A stretch of 64,000 nt of DNA from Planococcus sp. CP5-4_YE. GTDB lineage: Bacteria > Bacillota > Bacilli > Bacillales_A > Planococcaceae. Each line of letters starts with the position of its first letter. Position 1 is the first letter of the stretch. Below, one piece after another: positions 1-8,126 of the stretch. The DNA lies in assembly GCF_019042655.1 (NCBI RefSeq), contig NZ_JAHPZO010000003.1, forward strand, positions 1 to 64,000, given 5' to 3'. A model generated the notes under the pieces. It saw only the letters and a program-made list of their open reading frames with translations. It had not been told where the DNA came from and did no database searches. The translations under genes were made by a program, and so were the position numbers.

Positions 1-71
1 GTACTGGAACTGATTGTCCTCTGGCTGATGTCATCGAACTCCATCCCCAGAATCTTTCGATAATTAACCAT
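1..71 (-). CDS. istA: IS21-family transposase IstA, N-terminal 23 residues (cut by window edge)
   Basis: The reverse strand starts with ATG at 71 and runs off the window. It encodes MVNYRKILGMEFDDISQRTI and onwards, which is the typical start of IS21 IstA proteins (an N-terminal helix-turn-helix that binds the element ends). A good ribosome site, GAAGGAG, lies about 8 bases upstream. Only the first 23 codons are in view, so whether the element is intact cannot be said. It marks the left border of the AT-rich defence operon. Family assignment rests on this short N-terminal match. Confidence 0.6.
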   Translation of the reverse strand, partial: MVNYRKILGMEFDDISQRTISSS

Positions 72-96
72 AAAAAAACTCCTTCTACACAAGTGT

Positions 97-112
97 CATG
101 CTTTTAAGCATG
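97..112. repeat. Short inverted repeat upstream of istA
   Basis: CATGC and GCATG flank a 6-base spacer, 26 bases ahead of the istA start. It lies in the probable terminal region of the IS21-like element. The outer tip of the element was not located with confidence between about 110 and 240. Confidence 0.35.
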
Positions 113-242
113 CCCCTTAAGTATACCGGAGGTATTTATCGTGAAAATATATGTGTGGCTCTCTACTCCGCAAAAGCTGGCTCTATCTTCCGCAATTGAT
201 GGTTTAATTTTACGCATACGTGGCTCATTCACTATGCAATAT

Positions 243-3197
243 TCAATCATTTCTCTTTGGTATTTGAATAATTGACGAGCTAATCTTACTAATGTCACTA
301 ACCGGTTCCCATGTTATTTCAACTCCGCCACCATAATCCTCCTCCCTATAAAACTTAATATTAAACTTTAAAGGACCCATTGCATAAAATGGAAGGAAGT
401 CCTTTAATGATGGAATATGATTTTCTACCAAAAATCTATAAGACAACTGAAATTGCTCATAGAATTGACCTATCAGTTTGCTTAATTGCTCATCGCTCCA
501 TACATCCCAAATATGATTTTGACTCTTATCTAGTTGAGTCCAATCGATATCAGGGGCAGGTAATAAATAATTCTTCGGATTAATCCCCGTTTCTTTAAAT
601 CTTAATACAGAAAGCATCATTCGTATCACTTCTTCAGAACTATAGTAAATTGAGTTATTTATTGAGTTGGCATATTGCAAAATATCTTTTTTCAAAAACA
701 AATCAACTAATTGATCAGTAGAATGTTTATCCAGAGAAGGTTTTCTATCTGCTTTTTCGCCTGGCATTGAAAAACGTTCAAGAGGTAAAGTTTTCAAGGT
801 TTTCTCTATTTGCGTAACAGTCATTTCTGGTGGCTCTATATCGAAAAGTGTTTTTTTATCAAAAATATCTTTCAGTTGTTTTTTTATAGAATAAAGTGCC
901 ACTTCTCTAGCAGAGTCTATACCCATATCAGTAGCCTGCAAATTTAGAAACCAATGGTTCCCACCATTAAAAGTCATTATTGGTATACTGACATCATTCC
1001 CTTTACTATCCTTCGTGTACATTTTGGGACCGCCTGCATACTCCTTCAATATTACTTCAGGTACTTCTTTATCTTCATTAGGAGTAAGTGAAAAATTAAA
1101 GTCAATTGCTGGTGTTTCGAAATCCATGCTTCCTTCTATTACTACTATCAAAGGAACTTTTATATCTTCCTCTTTTATTAAATACCAAGGGTAAAAATAT
1201 CTTTTGATAGATTTAAAGTGACTTTCTATTATTTCTAAATAGCTATTTCGAACTTGTTTAAAATAGCTTATTGTATATTCTTTAGACCAAGTTTCTTTTA
1301 GCTGATTATTTAAATTGAACCTTGCCTCTAAACACTTTCTATATAAGTGTAAATTACTTTTTTCTAAATAATCAAAAAATATACTCTGTCTGTTATCTCT
1401 CTTTAACAATCCAGCTAAATAAATAAATACTTCATGATATGTATCATTATTATGGTATCTCTTCATAAATCTTACCAATTCTTCATCTGATTTTAGAGAG
1501 ATATTTAGAGCGAAAAAGTATTCATGGAATGATGGGTGAAAGAAAGTCAGTTCACCATTATCTTCGATTATTAGTCCGGTATCCAGCAACTCCCTTTTAA
1601 CTAATTCAATATTATCTCTTTGCAGAAATATACAAACAGAATCTGAAAATTCTACTCGTGTAGGCAACTCTCTAAAAGTCCGCTTAGCATATTCGGCTAA
1701 TATTTGTTCCTTGGTTGATACATCGATTTGAAAAGGTTGGACTAATCCTTTTTGGTAATTCCTTTCCTCTATTAGGTATCTTATATAACTAGCGTATAGT
1801 TCAGCTTTATTCTTCGGTAGAGATGTACCACCAGTTATTTTTAAAATTGAAACAGTCATAAAAAGAAATAAAGGATTTTTTATAAGACTTCTTAGATTAT
1901 TGTCTATATCATGAAATATTTTCCAACCCGATATATTTAGCTCTTTTTCAATATACTCGCGTATCATTTCATCATCTAATTTATCGATTACATATTCAGA
2001 GAAATGCCCGAAGAATTGCTTATAATAGTTCTCTTTTCTGCAAGTTACTAAGATATGTACATTTTTAATTTTAGATATTTTTATCAGTTCATCTACTAGT
2101 ACATCTGATGATGATGTTACTTCATCAAGACCATCAACAAGTATTAGATACTTACCAGAAATCAAATCTTGCTCTACTTGTTTTTCGTTAATCGTTGGTA
2201 TTGTGTATTTCAACTCTTTCGATATTCCTTCAACTATATTAGAATATGATCTTGTCCATTTTCTTGCATTTAATATTATAGGTACTTTATTTTTTTCAAT
2301 TAATGGATTTTCAATCATATCTTTTGCTAACATGGATATTAAGTATGTTTTCCCCCCGCCAGGCTCAGACAATATAACAGCAGATTTCTCCATGTTTAGT
2401 AATTCAAAATACGATTCTAGCTTTTCCTCTTGTCTGTTTTCATTAGTAAATTTAAAAGTAAATCCTAAACCCGTGGTATTACTAGATTGTTTATTTAACT
2501 TTCTCAAAATCGTATTTTGCAGCTGTTGATTTAATTGATTGTTTAACATAGTTAGATATGGCTCATAGTACGGTTCATTAGTTTTTTCAATTATATCAAT
2601 TCCAATATTTTTAAAATATTCTTTGTATAGATATAAGCTCACTGCTGAAAGCCTACTTGTTTCTCCCCCCTCTCCAACTTGTTTTAATAGAACAGCAACA
2701 GCATATCTATCTAAAATTAAAGGAGCACCTGATACTCCTTTATAATCTTTAATATCATCATCTTTACTTAAATCAATATTCCACTCTAAATTTAATATTT
2801 GGTAGTTTTCCGCATATTCTTCATTCTTTACTTGTAAATTAATAAAAGTGCCCATATCCCGTCTTACAGGAGGGTAACCATAGGTCTCACACTTCAATGA
2901 AGCATTAAACTTATAGTCTATACACTTAATCGGTTTAACACCTTCGACTACTTTCTCTAGTCTTAGAGCAATAATTTGTTGGTTTTTATACTCTTCATCG
3001 AGAATAATTGGTTCTACATCAATTTCTTCTACTTGATTATTTATATAAAAAAATAACTTTACAGGTTTCTTATTTTCAATGTAGTCAAAAATCGCGTGTG
3101 TTGCAGTCACTGCAACATCATTTGAAATTAAAAATGCAGTAGCCGTTTCTTCACCACATACTAACTTTGGAATGGCTTGCTTTATTTCATCCTTCAT
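243..3197 (-). CDS. Trypsin-like protease-NACHT STAND ATPase, Avs1-like defence protein
   Basis: A 984-residue protein. Residues 1-200 look like a trypsin-like serine protease: His34 in TATHAIF and Ser156 in GVSGAPL are visible, but no Asp lies at the usual position (the region reads NQQIIALRL near 72-80). Residues about 250-600 form a NACHT/STAND ATPase with Walker A SEPGGGKT (277-284), Walker B LILVDGLDEV (351-360) and an Arg in VTCRKE near 387. About 350 C-terminal residues have no repeats or domain I recognise; in STAND defence proteins this part senses the phage trigger. It lies 11 bases after the MBL gene, so the two are one operon. Known AVAST type I systems combine an MBL protein, a protease and a STAND ATPase; here protease and ATPase are fused. 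The gene is far more AT-rich than its flanks, which suggests transfer. Function is inferred; domain calls are firm. Confidence 0.82.
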   Translation of the reverse strand: MKDEIKQAIPKLVCGEETATAFLISNDVAVTATHAIFDYIENKKPVKLFFYINNQVEEIDVEPIILDEEYKNQQIIALRLEKVVEGVKPIKCIDYKFNASLKCETYGYPPVRRDMGTFINLQVKNEEYAENYQILNLEWNIDLSKDDDIKDYKGVSGAPLILDRYAVAVLLKQVGEGGETSRLSAVSLYLYKEYFKNIGIDIIEKTNEPYYEPYLTMLNNQLNQQLQNTILRKLNKQSSNTTGLGFTFKFTNENRQEEKLESYFELLNMEKSAVILSEPGGGKTYLISMLAKDMIENPLIEKNKVPIILNARKWTRSYSNIVEGISKELKYTIPTINEKQVEQDLISGKYLILVDGLDEVTSSSDVLVDELIKISKIKNVHILVTCRKENYYKQFFGHFSEYVIDKLDDEMIREYIEKELNISGWKIFHDIDNNLRSLIKNPLFLFMTVSILKITGGTSLPKNKAELYASYIRYLIEERNYQKGLVQPFQIDVSTKEQILAEYAKRTFRELPTRVEFSDSVCIFLQRDNIELVKRELLDTGLIIEDNGELTFFHPSFHEYFFALNISLKSDEELVRFMKRYHNNDTYHEVFIYLAGLLKRDNRQSIFFDYLEKSNLHLYRKCLEARFNLNNQLKETWSKEYTISYFKQVRNSYLEIIESHFKSIKRYFYPWYLIKEEDIKVPLIVVIEGSMDFETPAIDFNFSLTPNEDKEVPEVILKEYAGGPKMYTKDSKGNDVSIPIMTFNGGNHWFLNLQATDMGIDSAREVALYSIKKQLKDIFDKKTLFDIEPPEMTVTQIEKTLKTLPLERFSMPGEKADRKPSLDKHSTDQLVDLFLKKDILQYANSINNSIYYSSEEVIRMMLSVLRFKETGINPKNYLLPAPDIDWTQLDKSQNHIWDVWSDEQLSKLIGQFYEQFQLSYRFLVENHIPSLKDFLPFYAMGPLKFNIKFYREEDYGGGVEITWEPVSDISKISSSIIQIPKRND

Positions 3198-3208
3198 ACG
3201 TATCCCCC

Positions 3209-4426
3209 TTATAATTTAACAATCGTTGCCTCAGTCCCGTCAGATACGCGCACTCTATAGTTATATTTTTCTTTCCAATTACTAAGATTTAAAATCTTTG
3301 AAGTATCTGTTTCATAATTAAATACTAAGGTTTTCGATTTATGTCTTTGATAGTAAAGAATTTTTGCCAATGATTCGAAGTCAGGGTGCCCGTGTTTATC
3401 ACCATTAGTTGATATCAAAAATAACTCAGAATTTAAATTCTCTATGAGTTTTTTTGATATATTTTTTTTACTTCCATGATGTGATAATTTGACCAAGTCA
3501 AAGTACTTTTCTTCTAATTTAGAAATATTTTCTGAAATGATGTCAGAGTGAGCATCTGCTAAAAATAGTAACCTTTTACCGCAGTATTCAATTACAAACG
3601 AAATTGAGGAACCATTTGTTTCAGAATTATCGACTTCATCTATTGAATTTTGTAGAACAATATCTTCTATAGACTTTTCATTATAATTATTAACTTTTGA
3701 AGAGATATCACTTTCTACAACTTCATACTCATCTTGTCTAATTAAAAAGAATTCATAAGCATCATCGAAAATTTGTTCATCACTTAATGAAAAGTTGATT
3801 TTTTGTTTCCTAAGCTCTCTTAACCATGTGGTGGATAATCTTTTTAACTTATTTGTATTAGGTGATAATAAAGTAAGAGTATATTGATCTTTTATAATAG
3901 GACTAATGTTTTCGCAGTTTACTGCATTACCATTAAAAGATTCATTCCAAGAGTACCCACCTTCCAATATTAAAGCTGCTAGCATAGATCCTTGCTTTGC
4001 ACTGATGTCCTCTTCACGAATTTCACTTTTATCCATTTTCTGCTGCAGAAAAGAACTTCCTAATACAACTTCATTACTTAATATTTCCATTTCTTTCTTT
4101 GTAATTTTATCAACTTTATCTTTTCCAAACTGCAAATGTCTATAACTATTATGCCAAATTTCTTTAATTTCTATAAAAGGTGCTTCATTGTTTTCTTTTA
4201 TAAGTGATAACGCTCCTAAGATGTGATCCTGGTCAATATGTGTTATCACCATTAAGTCAATTGCTTCATTATTATTTGCAATTTTAATTAATTCTTTTTT
4301 CAAGAATTTTCTATAAGTGTCCACATAACCACAATCTATAAGGATATGTTTTTTGTTTTTTGACCCGAGTGATACTAAGAAACAGTCCCCATTCTTTGCT
4401 GGAAACATTTTCACTGTAATATGCAT
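3209..4426 (-). CDS. ComEC/Rec2-like metallo-beta-lactamase-fold protein of the Avs1-like operon
   Basis: A 405-residue MBL-fold hydrolase. The metal motif is THIDQDH at 62-68 (HxDxDH type), followed by an Asp in LADAHSD and a His pair in KLSHHGSKK, the set seen in ComEC-like MBL domains. There are no membrane segments, so it is a stand-alone cytoplasmic enzyme. It is the first gene of the operon, with an AGGAGG ribosome site 6 bases before the ATG. In type I AVAST defence an MBL protein is the partner of the protease/STAND components; its substrate is not known. It is AT-rich like its partner, and distinct from both flanking transposons. Confidence 0.8.
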   Translation of the reverse strand: MHITVKMFPAKNGDCFLVSLGSKNKKHILIDCGYVDTYRKFLKKELIKIANNNEAIDLMVITHIDQDHILGALSLIKENNEAPFIEIKEIWHNSYRHLQFGKDKVDKITKKEMEILSNEVVLGSSFLQQKMDKSEIREEDISAKQGSMLAALILEGGYSWNESFNGNAVNCENISPIIKDQYTLTLLSPNTNKLKRLSTTWLRELRKQKINFSLSDEQIFDDAYEFFLIRQDEYEVVESDISSKVNNYNEKSIEDIVLQNSIDEVDNSETNGSSISFVIEYCGKRLLFLADAHSDIISENISKLEEKYFDLVKLSHHGSKKNISKKLIENLNSELFLISTNGDKHGHPDFESLAKILYYQRHKSKTLVFNYETDTSKILNLSNWKEKYNYRVRVSDGTEATIVKL

Positions 4427-4473
4427 TTAAACCTCCTGGTATAAAAGTATTTTTCCATTATTTAAACTTTAAC

Positions 4474-4503
4474 ATATTAGGAAATTTGGTTTAATTTATC
4501 CAA
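4474..4503 (-). promoter_or_regulatory. Candidate sigma-A promoter of the defence operon
   Basis: On the minus strand TTGGAT (4498-4503), an 18-base spacer and TAATAT (4474-4479) form a weak promoter about 50 bases ahead of the MBL start. The -35 box lies only 3 bases from the transposon tip at 4507, so the insertion sits at the very edge of this promoter. Confidence 0.4.
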
Positions 4504-4506
4504 TCT

Positions 4507-4577
4507 TGTTAATGCTGTTTCTTAATGTCCAAAAGTTGATGGTATTGTTTGTCCATAAATTGACGGATATAATGTCC
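4507..4577 (+). repeat. Left end of transposon with repeated binding sites
   Basis: TGTTAATG at the tip, then TGTCCAAAAGTTGATGG at 4526, TGTCCATAAATTGACGG at 4550 and a third TGTCC at 4573. The copies are 24 bases apart. The whole end aligns without gaps to the inverse of the right end. Confidence 0.8.
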
Positions 4578-4595
4578 TTAATAACTCTGGAGAAA

Positions 4596-4654
4596 GGAAA
4601 AGACGCCTCCCTGTGTGTCGGCTATTACCAGTAGCTCGACGGGAGACGTCTTCC
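4596..4654 (+). other. Long bulged hairpin in transposon leader
   Basis: AAGACGCCTCCC (4600-4611) pairs with GGGAGACGTCTT (4641-4652) with one mismatch. Inside the loop GTCGGCTA pairs with TAGCTCGAC with one bulge. It lies between the left end and the first gene, immediately ahead of the DUF6431 start. There is no U-run on either strand, so a simple terminator is unlikely. Confidence 0.5.
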
Positions 4655-4662
4655 AAAAAAAT

Positions 4663-5230
4663 ATGATAATCGTCTCTGATTATACCATAGAAGAATGCGC
4701 CTCAAAAGGCGTTTTTCATCCGGTGCGCAGAAAAAGTTCCATGTCCTTGTTGTAGCCATATGGACTATAAGATCATCGGTTCACGAGAGCGAAAGTTGCG
4801 AGATGAAAGTGGAGAATCCCGTTGTTTTATTATCAGAAGGTTACGCTGTAAGCAGTGCGAAAAGATTCATCATGAATTGCCTGACCTCATGGTGCCTTAT
4901 AAACGGTACGGGGCTGACATTATTGAGGAGGCAGTTGTTCCAACTACCCACCTGACGGTGGCAGTCGACGAATCGACCCTTTACCGATGGCGATTTTGGT
5001 TTTTCAACTTGGTGGATTATTGGCTCTTTATCCTTCAATCTCTTCTCGTTCAGCTCCAAGAACATGAGACTACAGCGGTCGACCTGTCCAGTCGTCAGCT
5101 GCCTGCGCACGAACGAATTGGACAATGGTTTGGCGTGGCAAGTGGATGGCTGGCAAAAATTGTCCGACCCATCGCCAACCACCATTTTTGGATACATACC
5201 CGTTCTGCCTTTTTGTCCACTCGTCCGTGA
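4663..5230 (+). pseudogene. DUF6431 family transposon gene with frameshift
   Basis: Reading starts at ATG 4663 (MIIVSDYTIEECAS...) and meets TAG within about 30 codons. The conserved part continues one frame further on, reading VPCPCCSHMDYKIIGSRERK and running to TGA at 5230. This is the usual DUF6431 layout: N-terminal strand, CPCC zinc-knuckle, a Cys pair in LRCKQCEK, and the HHELPD and VPYKRY motifs. The switch falls at a run of five A in GCAGAAAAAGT, where one base too many would explain it. DUF6431 proteins usually sit ahead of this DDE/ATPase pair; their role is not established and may be end recognition. A programmed +1 shift or a sequencing error cannot be excluded. Confidence 0.65.
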
Positions 5231-5268
5231 ATTACACTTCAGTTATCTCATGAAGAAGGAGTGTACAC

Positions 5269-6624
5269 ATGGCTAGAACCAAAGCAGAAGAATTGGCAAC
5301 CCAGCGCTTTCAATTGATTGCGCCGCTATTGAATGAGAAATTGGACGCTCAGGAACTGAGAAAACTTCGGGAGCAAATCTGTGAGAAAAACGGCCTCTCC
5401 GAACGCACCCTCCGGCGCTATGTCGCCCAATTTAAGAAAGAAGGATTTGAGGGGTTGAAGCAAAAACCGTATCGGGCGGTTCCACGAGAACTACAAGATC
5501 CTGTGGTGGAACAAGCGATCCAGTTAAGGCGAGAAGTTCCAAGCCGGAGCATTGCCTCGATCATCCAAATTCTCGAGTGGGATGGACTTGTTGGAAAAGG
5601 AGAACTTAAACGCAGCACATTACAAGAACGCTTGTCGAAGCTCGGCTATAGTGCGCGTCAAATGAAAATGTATCATGAGACCTCCGGCGCTGTTCGGCGT
5701 TTTCAGAAGCGACGCCGGAATGCCCTCTGGCATTCGGATATTAAATACGGCCCTTACTTACCGATTGGTCCCAATGGAACGAAGAAACAAGTCTACATGG
5801 TGGCTTTTCTGGATGACGCGACGCGCTTCCCCCTTCATGTGGCGTTTTATCCGATGTTGGATGCGCGGTGCGTAGAAGATGCTTTTCGCGAGTCCATTCG
5901 CAAGCATGGCGTGCCAGAAAGTGTCTACTTCGATAACGGGAAACAATACCGCACCAAATGGATGGCGCGAACATGCGCGAAGCTTGGGACTCGACTTCTC
6001 TATGCGCGTCCTTATTCCCCTGAATCGACTGGAAAAGTCGAACGGTTCAACCGAACCTTTGATGAATTTTTACAAGAAGTACGGCTCGAACACCCGCAAA
6101 CGATCGACGAATTGAATGGCTGGACCGATGTATGGGTCAAGGAACGGTACGTCCACAAACCACACAGCGCACTAGCCAACAAGACGCCATTTGAAGCGTT
6201 TCGCAACGAATCTACGCAGATCCGTTCGGTTTCAGCAGAAGAACTCGCTCATGCATTCTTGCATGCGGAGACGCGAAAGGTCGATAAATCCGGCTGCATC
6301 AGCTTCCAAGACCGCAAGTATGAAGTCGGACTCCACTTTGTTGGATGCAAGGTCGAGATTACATTCGATCCACAGGATACTCGTGAATTAACCGTCGACT
6401 ATCCAGGATACGATAGTTGGAAAGCGCGTGAGATGGTGATGTCTGAGAAAACGGGCAAACGGCCTTCGCTCCCCGAGAAGATGACCAAAGAACCGGCCGG
6501 TTCTTCTCGCTTGCTTCAAGGCGCCAAGAAAGTGAACGCAGAGCGCCAAGCGAGTGCCGTGACGCCGAGCCTACCGGCCGTCAGCTTCCGCCATATTGGA
6601 AAGGGCGGTGCAGATCATGTTTGA
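5269..6624 (+). CDS. DDE transposase, TnsB/TniA/IS481-like integrase core
   Basis: A 451-residue transposase. Residues about 15-130 hold two helix-turn-helix domains (SERTLRRYVAQF, then a second near 90-130). The rve/DDE core has Asp157 in WHSDIKYG, Asp222 in VYFDNGKQ and Glu258 in TGKVERFN, a DD35E spacing. A C-terminal beta-barrel-like part follows (SGCISFQDRKYEVG). The start is set by GAAGGAG 8 bases ahead of the ATG. Its end overlaps the ATPase gene by 8 bases, which suggests translational coupling. It cuts and joins the element ends with the ATPase as target selector. Confidence 0.85.
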   Translation: MARTKAEELATQRFQLIAPLLNEKLDAQELRKLREQICEKNGLSERTLRRYVAQFKKEGFEGLKQKPYRAVPRELQDPVVEQAIQLRREVPSRSIASIIQILEWDGLVGKGELKRSTLQERLSKLGYSARQMKMYHETSGAVRRFQKRRRNALWHSDIKYGPYLPIGPNGTKKQVYMVAFLDDATRFPLHVAFYPMLDARCVEDAFRESIRKHGVPESVYFDNGKQYRTKWMARTCAKLGTRLLYARPYSPESTGKVERFNRTFDEFLQEVRLEHPQTIDELNGWTDVWVKERYVHKPHSALANKTPFEAFRNESTQIRSVSAEELAHAFLHAETRKVDKSGCISFQDRKYEVGLHFVGCKVEITFDPQDTRELTVDYPGYDSWKAREMVMSEKTGKRPSLPEKMTKEPAGSSRLLQGAKKVNAERQASAVTPSLPAVSFRHIGKGGADHV

Positions 6625-7417
6625 ATCGTTTTTTGAGATGCGCTCAACCCCGTTCTCGCGTGACATTCCGACGGCCGACCTGTACGAATCCAATCAACTC
6701 GAAGAAATCATCGGCCGCTTGAATTATGCGGCAGACCGGCAATTGTTCGCCGTCATGACCGGTGAATGCGGACTTGGAAAGACGACAGCGATCCGCAGGT
6801 TCACCGATCAACTGGATTCTTCTCGCTATAAACTGCTTTATCTATCGGATTCTAAATTAACGCCCCGCCATTTCTATAAAGGCATGTTGGAGCAATTGGG
6901 GCTCGAGTCGAAGTTCTATCGCGGCGATGCCAAGCGCCAGTTGCATCGGGAAATCGAGCTCATGAAAGGCATCCACAAGCTGACGCCTGTCTGCGTGGTC
7001 GATGAAGCGCATCTATTAGACCGGGAGATGTTGGAGGAAGTGCGTTTTCTCTTGAACTTTCGCATGGATGCCCAAAGCCCGATGGCGCTTATCATGGTCG
7101 GACAAACGGAATTATGGGATCGACTTCAACTTCAGTCCTTTGCGGCGATCCGCCAACGGATCGATATCCAATTTCGCTTGCACCATCTCGACCGTGCCGA
7201 GACCGAACAATACATGATCAAGCATCTCGCCTATGCGGGAGTGGGGCGAGACATCTTTAGCGAATCTGCGATTGATGAAGTGTTTAACTATTCAAGTGGT
7301 GCCTCGCGCCTCATCAACAAATTGGCGACGCATTGCCTATTATTCGCAGCACAAAATGGAAATCGCATCATCGATGACCGGATGGTGAAGAAAGTAATCG
7401 AGGGAGAACTAGCTTAG
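6617..7417 (+). CDS. AAA+ ATPase, TniB/TnsC/ExeA-like transposition protein
   Basis: A 266-residue AAA+ ATPase starting at MFESFFEM; the SD-like GGAAAGGGCGG lies just ahead of ATG 6617. Walker A is GECGLGKTT, Walker B is CVVDEAHLL, and a sensor region follows (LIMVGQTELWD). The N-terminal FFEM...PF pattern is shared with ExeA/GspA-like ATPases of transposons. In TniAB and Tn7-type systems such ATPases pick the target site and activate the DDE transposase. The stop is followed by a GAGGGAGAACTAGCTTAGTT hairpin with a T-run, the likely terminator (about 7398-7434). Confidence 0.85.
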   Translation: MFESFFEMRSTPFSRDIPTADLYESNQLEEIIGRLNYAADRQLFAVMTGECGLGKTTAIRRFTDQLDSSRYKLLYLSDSKLTPRHFYKGMLEQLGLESKFYRGDAKRQLHREIELMKGIHKLTPVCVVDEAHLLDREMLEEVRFLLNFRMDAQSPMALIMVGQTELWDRLQLQSFAAIRQRIDIQFRLHHLDRAETEQYMIKHLAYAGVGRDIFSESAIDEVFNYSSGASRLINKLATHCLLFAAQNGNRIIDDRMVKKVIEGELA

Positions 7418-7453
7418 TTCTCCCTCGTTTTTTCTCTATTCGTTTGGCCAAAG

Positions 7454-7516
7454 AAACCGTCAGGTTTGGGACAAAAAGAACCGTCAGTTTTTAGACAAAA
7501 TCAGGCGTCATTAACA
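7454..7516 (-). repeat. Right end of transposon with repeated binding sites
   Basis: AAACCGTCAGGTTTGGGACA at 7454 and GAACCGTCAGTTTTTAGACA at 7478, 24 bases apart, then CATTAACA at the tip (7516). It is the mirror image of the left end. Confidence 0.8.
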
Positions 7517-7538
7517 GCCAGGAAAAGAAACAAAGCTT

Positions 7539-8126
7539 CTACTTTGCACTATGTATAGTCATATTATCGAATTCACTTTTTAAAATAGAAAAGATTTTGG
7601 TGTCCCGAAATTCTCCTTTGATGCGTTCATTCTTTCTCAAAACGCCTTCGAAGGTCATGCCGGCTTTCAACATGACTTTTTCCGATCCGATATTGTCTAA
7701 ATCGCACCCGCCTTCGATCCGGTTCAATTGAAGTACGTCAAAACCGTAATTCAGTACCTCCTGTAACGCCTCTGTTGCGATCCCCGCTCCCCAAAATTTG
7801 CGATTTAGCACGTAGCCTATTTCTGCTTTTTGATGTTCATTCGACCAGTCAACCAGCGAACAAGTCCCGATGACTTTCTCGCTTTCTTTATAGACAATCG
7901 CCCATACACCGCTTTGGCCATCTTTGTATCCGTCCACAGTCGGCTGAAGGAAGTTGGACAAGGTTTCTTCTTTTGAATCGTTCTTCTCCCAGGTCATGCG
8001 TTGCGCTACTTCGGGGTCAGAAGAGAATTCGAACACATCATCTAGGTCGTGTTGCGTTACTTTTCTTAATAGAAGACGATCAGTTTCGAAAGCAGGCATG
8101 TCTTTTAAGTGATTTTCAATTTTCAT
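7539..8126 (-). CDS. GNAT acetyltransferase, RimJ/RimL type
   Basis: A 195-residue GNAT of the RimJ/RimL N-acetyltransferase group: ETDRLLLRKVTQHDLDDVF at the start, the acetyl-CoA loop region RKFWGAGIATEAL, and LNRIEGGCDLDNIGSEKVML near the end. These enzymes acetylate N-termini of proteins or small amines; the substrate is unknown. Its ATG overlaps the stop of the barstar gene by four bases (ATGA type), so the two are one transcript. The stop lies only 22 bases from the transposon right end. Confidence 0.8.
   Translation of the reverse strand: MKIENHLKDMPAFETDRLLLRKVTQHDLDDVFEFSSDPEVAQRMTWEKNDSKEETLSNFLQPTVDGYKDGQSGVWAIVYKESEKVIGTCSLVDWSNEHQKAEIGYVLNRKFWGAGIATEALQEVLNYGFDVLQLNRIEGGCDLDNIGSEKVMLKAGMTFEGVLRKNERIKGEFRDTKIFSILKSEFDNMTIHSAK

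Larger units (their letters stand above)
4507..7516 (+). mobile_element. TnsB/TniA-type transposon with DDE transposase, AAA+ ATPase and DUF6431 gene
   Basis: A 3010-base element bounded by TGTTAATG at 4507 and its inverse CATTAACA ending at 7516. Both ends carry imperfect copies of a TGTCC-N5-7-TGACGG unit repeated every 24 bases, as expected of transposase binding sites in Tn7/Tn552/Tn5053-like elements with 5'-TGT ends. It carries DUF6431, DDE and AAA+ genes in the same direction. The flanking 5-mers differ (AATCT on the left, GCCAG on the right), so no target duplication is seen. Its GC content is clearly higher than that of the adjacent defence operon. Confidence 0.8.

Noticed and set aside
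104..298. 64-codon minus frame between istA and the NACHT gene
   Set aside because: It overlaps the NACHT 3' end in another frame, has no ribosome site and no family pattern.
4841..5197. 118-codon minus frame across DUF6431
   Set aside because: Shadow of the plus-strand DUF6431 gene, which has the conserved motifs.
4507..7516. Idea that the transposon is a CRISPR-associated or Tn7-like carrier of the defence genes
   Set aside because: The defence operon lies outside the left end (4507), and no TnsD/TniQ or Cas gene is inside the element.
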